In this document: positions 48,580 through 58,044 of the stretch, one piece after another
Layout of the letters: every line of letters starts with the position of its first letter
Position numbering within the stretch: the first letter of the stretch is position 1
Assembly: GCA_035498175.1 (NCBI GenBank)
Contig: DATKAJ010000020.1
Coordinates: 1-64,000 of the forward strand
DNA from: JALORV01 sp035498175
Lineage (GTDB): Bacteria > Pseudomonadota > Gammaproteobacteria > Burkholderiales > Burkholderiaceae_F
DNA length: 64,000 nucleotides
Direction: 5' to 3'
The notes under the pieces: model-generated
Told to the model about the DNA's origin: nothing
The model's database searches: none
What the model saw: the letters and a program-made list of their open reading frames with translations, nothing else
Made by a program: the position numbers and the translations under genes

Positions 48580-49248
48580 TTACGGCGGTGATGCCTTCAG
48601 CTTTGGATACTGGAGCGCCCCCGCCATCCGCCGCTCGAATGGATCGCGCCGCGACAGGTGCTTCACATGGTGCGCATGCACGAGCGGGTAGTGTCGCAGG
48701 TCTGCCAGCCGATCGTGTGCCTCCCAGCAGTTCGCCTCGCCGCAGACCCACTTGCTGACGTGCAGCCGCCGCAAGTCGTAGGCGCCCGAATAACTTCGCA
48801 GCGTGCGCCGGCCGCGCCTGTCGCTGTACTCGTGGAAGTAGGAGAGTGCGAGCTCACGCAGGCTCCGGTAGACGGGATCCCGATAGCGCAGGGCCACTCC
48901 GTTCGACTTGGAGATCGCGCCCCATGCCTCCTTGCGGCGGAACAGGGCAATCACGTGCGGGTAGTCGCTCAATTCGCAACCGAGATGCATCACGTAAGGC
49001 GGCTCGCCGTGAATCCAGAGCGCGCAGGCGGCTACGAACGCGCCTTCGATGCAATGCGCGCGCCGATGACGCAGCACGCCGCGCACCGAATACGCCGTTT
49101 CGCCGTCCGGTTCGTGGTTGATTGGAATCGCGTTGAGGAAAGCCTGGATGCGCTGTGGGGAATCAAGCCGCTCAAGCCGGGCGAACTCCCGCATTCCCAG
49201 GCCCAGGTCCTGTGGGCGGGCAAACCGTCGGCGTAGCGGAAGGCTCAT
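48580..49248 (-). CDS. Transglutaminase-like protein of unknown function
   Basis: A 222-residue cytosolic protein with no signal peptide. A possible papain/transglutaminase-type triad is visible: a cysteine in HRRAHCIEGAFVAACAL, a histidine in LSDYPHVIALFRR, and an acidic/Asn residue near ISKSNG. Function is unknown. ATG 49248 is preferred over TTG 49254. It converges with the EamA gene and is divergent from the HMG-CoA reductase gene. Confidence 0.75.
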   Translation of the reverse strand: MSLPLRRRFARPQDLGLGMREFARLERLDSPQRIQAFLNAIPINHEPDGETAYSVRGVLRHRRAHCIEGAFVAACALWIHGEPPYVMHLGCELSDYPHVIALFRRKEAWGAISKSNGVALRYRDPVYRSLRELALSYFHEYSDRRGRRTLRSYSGAYDLRRLHVSKWVCGEANCWEAHDRLADLRHYPLVHAHHVKHLSRRDPFERRMAGALQYPKLKASPP

Positions 49249-49400
49249 GGGCAAGGATCGTATCAGCCGTCGCCGCTTGGTCCGGCAGTTGCTGCGGCGT
49301 AAGGCGCGGCGGACCGATTGAGGTCAAGTCGCAGCGTCGTTACGGCGCGTACGCTGGCGCCTTCGCCATCTTTTACGAGCGGCGAGACTGGAAATCTGCG

Positions 49401-50597
49401 ATGGCAAACGACACTTCAGCGAAGTCTGCAGCGGCCAAGGTCCCGCGCGATCCGGCGAACGACTACACGGGCGATATGGCCGCGCGGCGGCGCGAGTTCG
49501 TCAGGCAGCAGACGGGCCAGACGCTCGAACATGTGGGACACACTTCGATCGATCCGGCCTCGTTGCCCGGCAACATCGAGAACTTCATCGGCGCCGCGCA
49601 GGTGCCGATGGGGCTGGCAGGTCCGCTGCTGATCCAGGGCGAGCACGCGCGCGGCCACTTCTATGTGCCGCTGGCAACCACTGAGGGCACGCTGGTGGCG
49701 AGCTACAACCGCGGCATGCGCCTGATCACCGAGTGCGGCGGCGTCAAGGCGACGGTGGTCGAGCAGTACATGCAGCGCTCGCCCGTGTTTGTGCTCGAGG
49801 ATGCGCTGCAGGCGCGCGAGTTCGGTGGCTGGGTGCATGAGCACTTCGCCGAGATCAAGGCCGCGGCTGACGCGACCAGCCGCGTCGGTCGGTTGGTCAA
49901 CATCTATCAGTACGCGGTGGGGCCGATGCGTCACCTGCGCTTCAACTACACGACCGGCGACGCTGCGGGCCAGAACATGACCGGGAAGGCGACCCTCGCG
50001 GCCTGCGAATGGATCGCCGCCCACTACCCGGGCGGCGCTAGGTTCATGCTGTCGGGAAACATGGACACCGACAAGAAGCACTCGCAGCTCAACATGCTGG
50101 TCACGCGTGGCAAGCGCGTCGTGGCCGAGTGCGTACTGCGCCGTGACCTGATGAAGCGGATCATGGGCGTCGACACCGGGGAGATGTTCGCCGCGCGCCA
50201 GATCTCGGGCGTCGGCGCGTTCCTCGCCGGTTCCGCCAACAACGGCGCACATGCGGCCAACGGACTGACAGCGCTCTTCATCGCGACCGGACAGGACGTC
50301 GCCAACGTCGCCGAGTCGCACGCCGGCATTGTCTACAGCCAGCTGCTCCCGGGCGGCGATTATTACTGGTCGATTACGCTGCCTTCCCTGATCGTCGGCA
50401 CGTACGGCGGGGGCACGGGACTCGCGACGCAGCGTGAATGCCTCGAACTGCTGGGCTGCTATGGCGCCGGCAAGGCCGACAAGTTCGCCGAGATCTGCGC
50501 GGCGGTCGTACTTGCCGGCGAGACCTCACTCGCCAGCGCAGTGATCCACGGCGACTGGGTGTCGAGTCACGACCAGCTCGGGCGCAACCGGCCCTAA
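49401..50597 (+). CDS. Soluble hydroxymethylglutaryl-CoA reductase
   Basis: A 398-residue HMG-CoA reductase made of the catalytic domain only. Key residues are in place: Glu95 in TTEGTLVAS, Lys225/226 in DKKHSQ, Asp299 in TGQDVANV, His390 in SSHDQLGRN, plus the cofactor motif GDAAGQNM (187-194) and GTYGGGTGL (333-341). The sequence resembles class I (NADPH-dependent) enzymes. It makes mevalonate from HMG-CoA, or runs in reverse. No other mevalonate gene is in the window. The start at 49401 was preferred over an upstream in-frame start, which lacks family sequence. Confidence 0.92.
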   Translation: MANDTSAKSAAAKVPRDPANDYTGDMAARRREFVRQQTGQTLEHVGHTSIDPASLPGNIENFIGAAQVPMGLAGPLLIQGEHARGHFYVPLATTEGTLVASYNRGMRLITECGGVKATVVEQYMQRSPVFVLEDALQAREFGGWVHEHFAEIKAAADATSRVGRLVNIYQYAVGPMRHLRFNYTTGDAAGQNMTGKATLAACEWIAAHYPGGARFMLSGNMDTDKKHSQLNMLVTRGKRVVAECVLRRDLMKRIMGVDTGEMFAARQISGVGAFLAGSANNGAHAANGLTALFIATGQDVANVAESHAGIVYSQLLPGGDYYWSITLPSLIVGTYGGGTGLATQRECLELLGCYGAGKADKFAEICAAVVLAGETSLASAVIHGDWVSSHDQLGRNRP

Positions 50598-50863
50598 GGT
50601 CCTCTTCTATGAGGCAAAGCGCTGCAACATCGGGCGCTTGAGCGCAGCTTTAGCCAATACGGGCTCAGACGTTCACCTCATCGCGTCCCGAAAGAGCGCG
50701 CCAACAGAATTCCCTGGAGTAGCGGCCTGAGGCGCCGTTGCTGCCGCGGGGCGGCCGTGCTGGCAGTCAACGGGCAAGCTGCTGGTCCGATACGTCGACC
50801 GGCCGGCGAATGTCCCGCCGCCGCCCGGCCGCCCAACGGGACGAGAGTAACGCCGGCGTTCGT

Positions 50864-51829
50864 CTATGAGCCCGCGGTGACGCCGTTTTCCTTGACGATC
50901 CTACGCCAGCGTTCGATTTCCTTCGCGGTGAAGGCGCTGAACGCGGCCGGCCCCTGGCCCGTGATCGTCATCCCCTGGGCCTCGAGCCGCTCGGCGACCG
51001 ACGGATCCTTCAGCGCTTTCTGAACCTCGCTGTTCATGCGCTCGATGATCGCGGACGGGGTCTTCGCCGGCGCGATCACGCCCCAGTAAGCCAGCGCCTC
51101 GAAGTTGCGGATCCCGGACTCCGCGAGTGTCGGCGTGTTCGGCAGGCTCGGATGGCGCTTGGCGCCCGTGACCGCAATCGGCCGCACCGTGCCGGCCTTC
51201 ACGTGCGGCAGTACCAGGAAGACGGTGCCGATCCCGAGCGGTGTGTGGCCCGCGACGACGTCGTTCATCAGCGGACCGCCGCCGCGATACGGGATATGTG
51301 TCCACGACCAGCCGTCCTGCTTGCCGGCCTGGATCATCGCGAGGTGCCCGAGGCTGCCGGTGCCGATCGAGCCGATCGCGACGCCCTTGATGCTGCGGGC
51401 CTCGGCGTTGACGTCTGCGAAGTTCGCGTACTTCGATTTCGCCGAAGCCACGAGCGCCATCGGCGATGTGCCGATCAGCGTCACGTGCGCGAGGCCCGTC
51501 ATCGTGTCGTACGAAAGGTTGGGGATCAGGCTCGGGTTGGTGCCATGCGTGTCGAAGACGACGCCGAAGGTGTAGCCGTCGGGCGCGGCTTTGGCGACCG
51601 CCGCAGTGCCGATCGACCCGGAGGCGCCGCCGATGTTCTCAACGACCACGCTCTGACCGAGCTGCTTGGTGAGCTGCTGCGCCAGCACGCGCGCCACCTG
51701 GTCGACGGATCCGCCCGGCGGAAATACCGAGATCAGCCGTATCGGCCGGTCTGGCCATGACTGGGCGTGGGCGACACCGCCCAGCAGCGCGAACGCGCTC
51801 GCCGCGATCAGCCGGATCCAGGTATGCAT
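50864..51829 (-). CDS. Bug/TctC-family tricarboxylate-type periplasmic binding protein
   Basis: A 321-residue protein. Signal peptide 1-22 (LLGGVAHAQ), then WPDRPIRLISVFPPGGSVDQ, the standard Bug opening, and VVVENIGGASGSIGTAAVAKA. It binds an organic acid for a tripartite tricarboxylate transporter (TctABC). No tctA or tctB lies nearby, so it is an orphan, as is common in Burkholderiales, where these genes are greatly expanded. Confidence 0.93.
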   Translation of the reverse strand: MHTWIRLIAASAFALLGGVAHAQSWPDRPIRLISVFPPGGSVDQVARVLAQQLTKQLGQSVVVENIGGASGSIGTAAVAKAAPDGYTFGVVFDTHGTNPSLIPNLSYDTMTGLAHVTLIGTSPMALVASAKSKYANFADVNAEARSIKGVAIGSIGTGSLGHLAMIQAGKQDGWSWTHIPYRGGGPLMNDVVAGHTPLGIGTVFLVLPHVKAGTVRPIAVTGAKRHPSLPNTPTLAESGIRNFEALAYWGVIAPAKTPSAIIERMNSEVQKALKDPSVAERLEAQGMTITGQGPAAFSAFTAKEIERWRRIVKENGVTAGS

Positions 51830-51946
51830 GCATGCCTCCGTTGCGCATCCCGCGCGCCGGCCGCGAGCTTAGAACCTATGCCGAATTCCGCAACGGCCGC
51901 GGCGGAGATCTGTCCAGGCGAGAAGGCCTTGCGGCGAAGGGGAGGC

Positions 51947-53086
51947 TCAGAAGACCGCGCCGCGCGCTTCGATCGGCCAAACGTCGACAACCACGTCGTT
52001 GCGCGACACCACGATCACGTCGTGCAGGTTGATGGTTGGATCGATGTGGCCCGGAATCAGCAGCGGCTTGTCGCCCAGGACAAGGTTTGGACCTTCGTTG
52101 CCGACGCGGATCAGGATCGTGTGCTCGTCGGACACGCCGCGCACCTGCCAGCCTTCGAACGCCGGCATTGCCGGTCCCGAATCGGTCGAGAAAGCCTTCA
52201 GACCCGCGTCGAGAGTCACGCGGTCGCCGCGCGCGCTCATGACCGAGCACAGGATATAAAGCGCCGGCTCGAAGGCCGGCGCGATCGGGTCGAACTCGTT
52301 CTTGCCGTAGTCGACATCCATCAGCACGTATGAACCCGGCTGCACTTCGTTGTAGACGCCGCTGCCGGTCTCGTACGGGAACGTGCCGGTGCCGCCGCCG
52401 GTGACGACGTCGCAGGTCAGTCCTTCGGCGAGCAGGCCGTCGCGCGCTGCGCCGGCCAGCCCGGCCGCGAGCGTGATCGCCTGGCGCCGCTCGCGGACGG
52501 TGCGCCGGTGCTGCGCCGAACCGTAGTAAGCCTGCAGTCCACGGAGCTTGAGGTTCCGGTGCAGCTTCACTTCCCGCGCGAGGTCAACGACGGCTGCGGT
52601 ATCGGGTACGCCCGCGCGGCCATGGCCGACGTCGAGTTCGATGTAGACGTCGACTTCAGCCGACAGCGCGCGACACGCGGTCGCAAGCTGCCGCACCTGC
52701 TTCGCGTCGTCGACACAGACTCCGATCCTCGCTTTCGGATAACGCACCGCGAGCGAGGCCAGGGCCGTCACCTTGCGCTTGCCGATCACTTCGTTGCTGA
52801 CGAGTATGTCTTCGATGCCGCCTGCCAGGAACACTTCAGCCTCGGAGACTTTCTGGCAGCAGATGCCAACGGCGCCGGCCGCGATCTGGCGACGCGCGAT
52901 CTCCACGCACTTGTGACTCTTGGCGTGCGGCCGGACGCGCATTCCGCGGACCGTGGAGGAGCGCATCAGGCGCTCGAGGTTGGCCTCGAAACGATCCAGA
53001 TCCAGCACCAGCGCCGGCGTATCGATCTCGTGCAGCGCATCGCCCACGCGCGCGGGCGTCCAGCGCAGTTTCATTGGCAGGATCAT
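51947..53086 (-). CDS. D-threonine aldolase / DSD1-family PLP enzyme
   Basis: A 379-residue fold-type III PLP enzyme. The PLP lysine is Lys56 in RPHAKSHK. The metal site is suggested by PGHIDPTINLHD near the C-terminus; VQPGSYVLMDVDYG and the VTGGGTGTFPYET region bind PLP phosphate. The family cleaves D-threonine or D-3-hydroxyaspartate to glycine plus aldehyde. The start at 53086 was chosen; the frame upstream is rich in GC-driven arginine with no family sequence. Confidence 0.9.
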   Translation of the reverse strand: MILPMKLRWTPARVGDALHEIDTPALVLDLDRFEANLERLMRSSTVRGMRVRPHAKSHKCVEIARRQIAAGAVGICCQKVSEAEVFLAGGIEDILVSNEVIGKRKVTALASLAVRYPKARIGVCVDDAKQVRQLATACRALSAEVDVYIELDVGHGRAGVPDTAAVVDLAREVKLHRNLKLRGLQAYYGSAQHRRTVRERRQAITLAAGLAGAARDGLLAEGLTCDVVTGGGTGTFPYETGSGVYNEVQPGSYVLMDVDYGKNEFDPIAPAFEPALYILCSVMSARGDRVTLDAGLKAFSTDSGPAMPAFEGWQVRGVSDEHTILIRVGNEGPNLVLGDKPLLIPGHIDPTINLHDVIVVSRNDVVVDVWPIEARGAVF

Positions 53087-53214
53087 GCAATCTCTCGGAC
53101 GAGAGCCGGGGCCGAGTCTAGCGGCCGGAGCCGGTCGCTCCCCGCGCCCTACAATCGCGCCTTCGAGTGAAGGCAAACCATTGACGACGCGCGCAAACGC
53201 GGCACGCAGGCGAC

Positions 53215-53778
53215 ATGAGCATCAAGAGCGACAAATGGATCCGCCGCATGGCGGCGCAGGGCATGATCGAGCCATTCGAGCCCGGCCAGGTGCGCGAGGT
53301 CAACGGCCAGCGGATCGTCAGCTACGGCACCTCGAGCTACGGCTACGATATCCGCTGCGCCGACGAATTCAAGATCTTCACCAACATCAACCACACGATC
53401 GTCGATCCGAAGGACTTTGATCCGAACTCTTTCGTCGATATCAAGAACGACGTCTGCATCATCCCTCCGAACTCGTTCGCGCTGGCGCGCACCGTCGAGT
53501 ATTTCCGCATCCCGCGCAGCGTGCTGACAATCTGCCTCGGCAAGAGCACGTACGCGCGCTGCGGGATCATCGTCAACGTGACGCCGCTCGAGCCGGAGTG
53601 GGAAGGGCACGTGACGCTGGAGTTCTCGAACACGACGCCGCTGCCGGCGAAGATCTACGCACGCGAGGGCTGCGCCCAGGTGCTGTTCATCGAGAGCGAC
53701 GAGGTCTGCGAGACCTCCTACAAGGACCGCGGCGGCAAGTACCAGGGCCAGCGCGGGGTCACGCTGCCGCGCACCTGA
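53215..53778 (+). CDS. dcd: dCTP deaminase
   Basis: A 187-residue enzyme that deaminates dCTP to dUTP for dTMP synthesis. It has the standard betaproteobacterial sequence: SIKSDKWIRRMA, GTSSYGYDIRCADEF, IPPNSFALARTVEYFRIPR, then VTLEFSNTTPLPAKIYA with catalytic Glu136. Length matches the family. Confidence 0.97.
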   Translation: MSIKSDKWIRRMAAQGMIEPFEPGQVREVNGQRIVSYGTSSYGYDIRCADEFKIFTNINHTIVDPKDFDPNSFVDIKNDVCIIPPNSFALARTVEYFRIPRSVLTICLGKSTYARCGIIVNVTPLEPEWEGHVTLEFSNTTPLPAKIYAREGCAQVLFIESDEVCETSYKDRGGKYQGQRGVTLPRT

Positions 53779-53786
53779 GCGCGGCG

Positions 53787-53805
53787 AAGGCGCCGGGCGC
53801 GCCTT
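53787..53805. terminator. Likely bidirectional terminator between convergent genes
   Basis: AAGGCGC (53787-53793) and GCGCCTT (53799-53805) form a stem with a five-base loop. On the dcd side it is followed by TTTA; on the other strand the stem ends in AAGG read as CCTT. It lies 9 bases after dcd and at the stop of the convergent DUF4124 gene. Confidence 0.55.
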
Positions 53806-54302
53806 TAGCGCACGGCGTTGCGCGCGGCGTAGGCCTTGGCAACGCGGGCTTCGGCGTCGGCCACCTCGCGTTCCAGCCCGGCGACGCGCGATTCATAGTC
53901 CGGTGACAGGCGCGTGCCGCCGCCGGCCAGTCCCAGCCGCTCGCCTGGCAGCGGTTCACGTCCGAGTTCGAGCCGGCGCTTCGCGACCTGAAGCGCGGTT
54001 TCCGCCGCTGCGATCTCCTGCATTGCGGCGTCCAGCGCATTGACCTTCGGCGGCGCGGCGAGTGCAGCACTCGGATCGGGCCCGGTGCCGGGCAGGACGA
54101 TCGGTTTCGCCGGTGCGCCGCCGCCGACATTCGCCGGCGGCTTGGCCGTGGGCTTGCCTGAGCGCTCTTCGAGCACCTTGCTGCCGGGAGGCGGCGAGTC
54201 CGTGAACAGGATGCTGCCTTCGGGCGTCTGAACCTTGTAGATGGTCTGGGCCGCGATCGCGCCGGGAAGCGCGAGACCGAGGACCAGCACTAAGCGCAGC
54301 AT
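53805..54302 (-). CDS. DUF4124-domain periplasmic protein
   Basis: A 165-residue protein. Signal peptide 1-18 (LALPGAIAAQ), then the DUF4124 core TIYKVQTPEGSILFTDSPPP near residues 20-40, a proline-rich linker, and an alpha-helical, coiled-coil-like tail (AMQEIAAAETALQVAKRRLE; VAGLEREVADAEARVAKAYA). Function is unknown; such proteins are common in Beta- and Gammaproteobacteria. It converges with dcd. Confidence 0.88.
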   Translation of the reverse strand: MLRLVLVLGLALPGAIAAQTIYKVQTPEGSILFTDSPPPGSKVLEERSGKPTAKPPANVGGGAPAKPIVLPGTGPDPSAALAAPPKVNALDAAMQEIAAAETALQVAKRRLELGREPLPGERLGLAGGGTRLSPDYESRVAGLEREVADAEARVAKAYAARNAVR

Positions 54303-54484
54303 CAATTTTCTCCGTTGAGCGCATTGACGATAAACGCAGCAACGCGCGAGCAAAGAGTCCGGACGACGCGGTTCCACCCGTCATTCCTGCGCTTCGCGAA
54401 GGCAAAACCAGAAAAGATCCGGCCGTACGACGACCGGCGAGGTTATCCACAGATCGGTACGTTTGCGGGTGGCAGAATTCCCGC

Positions 54485-57400
54485 ATGGGCGGTACGCAGT
54501 TCGTTCACCTTCGTCTGCACTCGGAGTTCTCGGTCGTCGACGGCATCGTGCGGATCGACGATGCGGTGGCGAAGGCCGCCAGCGACGGGCAGGGCGCACT
54601 CGCATTGACCGACGGCGCCAATCTGTTCGGTGCGGTGCGCTTCTATCAGGCGGCGCGCAAGCGCGGCGTCAAACCCATCATCGGCTGCGACGTCTGGATT
54701 ACGAACGACGCGGAGCGCGACAGCCCGTATCGGCTGCTTCTGCTGGCGCAAGACCACAGCGGCTACCTCAACCTGTGTGCGCTGCTCACGCGCGCATTCC
54801 TGGAGAACCAGCACCGCAACCGGGCCGAGGTCCGCCTCGCTTGGCTCGAGGACGAGAACGGCGCACCGGCGGCAGGGCTGATCGCGTTGTCGGGTGCGCG
54901 GCTAGGCGAGGTCGGCGCGCAGCTCATGGCGGGCCGGCTCGATGCCGCGACTCTGGCAGCGCAGCGCCTCGCCGCGATCTTCCCGGGCCGCTTCTATCTC
55001 GAACTGCAGCGGTCCGGTGAGCCGCGCGACGCAGCCTGCACGCAGGCGATGCTGGCCCTTGCGATCCGGCAGCGGCTACCCGTGGTGGCAACGCACCCGA
55101 TCCAGTTCCTCCGGCCGGAGGATTTTCGCGCGCACGAAGCACGATTCTGCATCGCCGAGGGCTACACCCTGGCCGATCCGCGGCGGCCCCGTCCGTTCAC
55201 GCGCGAGCAGTACTTCAAGACCCGCGCTGAAATGGAGCAGCTTTTTGCGGACGTGCCAGCGGCGCTGGCCAACGCCGGCGAGATCGCGCGCCGCTGCAAT
55301 CTGGTGCTTGAGCTCGGCAAGCCGCAGTTGCCGCGCTACCCGACGCCGCCGGGCGTCACGCTCGACGAGCACTGTCGCGCGCTCGCTTCGGCCGGGCTCG
55401 AGCAGCGCCTCCTCGCGCTCTATGCCGACGAAGCGCGGCGCTCGGCGCGGCGCCCGGAGTACGCAACGCGGCTTGATCTCGAGCTGGCGACGATCTCGAA
55501 GATGGGATTTTCCGGCTACTTCCTGATCGTTGCCGACTTCATCAACTGGGCGAAGAGCAACGGCATTCCCGTCGGGCCGGGGCGGGGCTCGGGCGCGGGA
55601 TCGCTGGTCGCGTACTCGCTCGGCATCACCGACCTCGATCCGCTGCGCTACGGGCTCCTGTTCGAACGCTTCCTGAATCCGGAACGCGTGTCGATGCCGG
55701 ACTTCGACATCGATTTCTGCCAGGACAACCGTGACCGCGTGATCGACTACGTGAAGGCCAAGTACGGCCACGATGCGGTGTCGCAGATCGCGACCTTCGG
55801 CACGCTCGGCGCCAAGGCCGTCGTACGCGATGCCGGCCGCGTGCTCGATCTGCCGTACACCAAGTGCGACCAGCTGTCGAAGCTGATCCCGCACAACCCG
55901 GCCGATCCGTGGACGCTGGAGCGCGCGCTGAATGAAGAACCGGCCTTCGCCGATGCGGTTGCCACCGACGAGGAGCACCAGCAGCTGATCGCGCTGGCGC
56001 GGCCGCTCGAAGGTCTGACCCGCAATGTCGGCATGCACGCCGGCGGCGTGCTCATCGCGCCGGGCAAGCTCACCGATTTCTGTCCGCTGTACTGTGCTCC
56101 GGGTGCGCAGGATGCCGCGATCAGCCAGTTCGACAAGGATGACGTCGAAGCGATCGGCCTCGTCAAGTTCGACTTCCTTGGCCTGACGACGCTGACGATC
56201 CTCGACCTCACGCTGGAGTTCGTGCGGCGCCTCGATCCCTCATTCACGCTGACCCTGGAGACGCTGCCGCTGGACGACGCGATGACCTACGAGGTCTTCA
56301 AGCAGGCGGCGACCGCGGCGATCTTCCAGTTTGAATCGCGCGGCATGCGCGAGCTGCTGAAGCGCGCCAAGCCCGACCGCCTCGAGGACCTGATCGCGCT
56401 CAACGCGCTGTACCGCCCGGGGCCGATGGACCTGATCCCGGACTTCATCGAGCGCAAGCACGGGCGCCAGCGCGTCGAATACCTGCATCCGTCGATCGAG
56501 CCGATCCTGGCGGAGACCTACGGTGTCATGGTCTATCAGGAGCAGGTGATGCGGATTGCGCAGGTGGTCGGCGGCTATTCGCTCGGCAGCGCCGACCTGC
56601 TGCGGCGCGCGATGGGCAAGAAGAAGCCCGAGGAAATGGCCAAACACCGCTCGATCTTCGTCGAGGGTGCAGAGAAGCAAGGCGTTGACGCGAACACCGC
56701 CACCGAGCTTTTCAATCTGATGGAGAAGTTCGCCGGCTACGGCTTCAACAAGAGTCATTCGGCGGCGTATGCGGTGGTCGCCTACCAGACCGCGTACTTC
56801 AAGGCGCACTATCCGGCGGCCTTCATGGCGGCCAACCTGACCGCGGTCAAGGACGACACAGACAAAGTCAAGGACCTCATCGAGGACTGCAAGGCGCTTG
56901 GCCTGACGGTACAGGCGCCCGACATCAATGCGGGCAGCTGGCGCTTCGAGCCGGTCGATGCGAAGACGATCCGCTACGGCCTCGGCGCGATCAAGGGCAC
57001 CGGCCAGGGTGCGATCGAGGCGATCCTCGCCGCGCGCGCCAGCGGAGGGCCGTTCACGGATCTCTTCGACCTCACGGCGCGGGTCGACAAGCACCTCGTC
57101 AACCGGCGCGTGGTCGAGGCACTGGTGCGCGCCGGTGCGCTCGACCGGCTGCATGCTGACCGTGCGGTGCTGCTGGCCACGGTCGGGCGCGCGATCGACG
57201 CCGCGGACAGCGCGGCGGCCAGCGCCGGCCAGGCGAGCCTGTTCGGCGGCGGCGATGCTGCGCGCCATGTCGAGTACGTGAAGACCGCGCCGTGGAGCGA
57301 GCGCGATAAGCTCTCGAACGAGAAGCTCGCACTCGGCTACTACTTCTCAGGCCACCTGTTCCGCGAATATGCGGCGGAGGCGCGCCAGCTCGCACCGACG

Positions 57401-57946
57401 CCGCTTGCGGAACTGCGCCAGGCGCGCGACCAGGTGAAACTCACTGGCGTGATTGTCTCGGCCCGCAGCCAGAACACGCGGCGCGGCCGCATGGGTGTCG
57501 TCGTGCTCGATGACGGTACGGCGCAGCTCGAGCTGATGGTGTTCTCGGAGCTCTACGACCGCAAGCGCGCACTGCTGAAGGAGGATCAGCTGATCTTCGT
57601 GGCCGGCCGCGTCCGCTTCGACGAATTCGCGCAACGCCTTTCGATCTCCGCCGACGACATCATGGATCTAACCGAGGCGCGCGCCAGGGCGGCGGCCCGG
57701 CTGCGCATCGAGCTCGACGGCGGCGGAGATACCGCGCGCCTGCGCGAGGCGCTGAGCGCCTACCGTGTCGCCAACGGCAACGGGGGCGGCGCGGGCTGCC
57801 GTGTCGTAGTGGCTTACAGCAACGCGACGGGCACCGTCGAAGTTGCGCTCCCCGAGGACTGGCGGGTGCGGCCGGACGATCGCCTGGTCGCGGATCTGTG
57901 CGGCCAGACGCGGGTGCTGGGCGCGAAGTTCACTTATGCCCGGTAG
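54485..57946 (+). CDS. dnaE: DNA polymerase III alpha subunit
   Basis: A 1153-residue replicative polymerase. It begins with a PHP domain (HLRLHSEFSVVDG at 8-20). The palm holds the catalytic aspartates in PDFDIDFCQDNR (about 404-415), and GPGRGSGAGSLVAYSL (about 364-379) binds the nucleotide. The clamp-binding motif is QASLF (916-920), and the OB domain is near 985-1045 (VKLTGVIVSARS). Length and motifs fit DnaE1, not the error-prone DnaE2. Confidence 0.97.
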   Translation: MGGTQFVHLRLHSEFSVVDGIVRIDDAVAKAASDGQGALALTDGANLFGAVRFYQAARKRGVKPIIGCDVWITNDAERDSPYRLLLLAQDHSGYLNLCALLTRAFLENQHRNRAEVRLAWLEDENGAPAAGLIALSGARLGEVGAQLMAGRLDAATLAAQRLAAIFPGRFYLELQRSGEPRDAACTQAMLALAIRQRLPVVATHPIQFLRPEDFRAHEARFCIAEGYTLADPRRPRPFTREQYFKTRAEMEQLFADVPAALANAGEIARRCNLVLELGKPQLPRYPTPPGVTLDEHCRALASAGLEQRLLALYADEARRSARRPEYATRLDLELATISKMGFSGYFLIVADFINWAKSNGIPVGPGRGSGAGSLVAYSLGITDLDPLRYGLLFERFLNPERVSMPDFDIDFCQDNRDRVIDYVKAKYGHDAVSQIATFGTLGAKAVVRDAGRVLDLPYTKCDQLSKLIPHNPADPWTLERALNEEPAFADAVATDEEHQQLIALARPLEGLTRNVGMHAGGVLIAPGKLTDFCPLYCAPGAQDAAISQFDKDDVEAIGLVKFDFLGLTTLTILDLTLEFVRRLDPSFTLTLETLPLDDAMTYEVFKQAATAAIFQFESRGMRELLKRAKPDRLEDLIALNALYRPGPMDLIPDFIERKHGRQRVEYLHPSIEPILAETYGVMVYQEQVMRIAQVVGGYSLGSADLLRRAMGKKKPEEMAKHRSIFVEGAEKQGVDANTATELFNLMEKFAGYGFNKSHSAAYAVVAYQTAYFKAHYPAAFMAANLTAVKDDTDKVKDLIEDCKALGLTVQAPDINAGSWRFEPVDAKTIRYGLGAIKGTGQGAIEAILAARASGGPFTDLFDLTARVDKHLVNRRVVEALVRAGALDRLHADRAVLLATVGRAIDAADSAAASAGQASLFGGGDAARHVEYVKTAPWSERDKLSNEKLALGYYFSGHLFREYAAEARQLAPTPLAELRQARDQVKLTGVIVSARSQNTRRGRMGVVVLDDGTAQLELMVFSELYDRKRALLKEDQLIFVAGRVRFDEFAQRLSISADDIMDLTEARARAAARLRIELDGGGDTARLREALSAYRVANGNGGGAGCRVVVAYSNATGTVEVALPEDWRVRPDDRLVADLCGQTRVLGAKFTYAR

Positions 57947-58044
57947 CGGCACATGAACACACCGGCGCTCGCGTGTCAGCGGGATGGCGCGATCGTCGCC
58001 CGGCGCGCCATTGTCGCCCGCCGCCTGTCCGCTCGCCGTCACCG

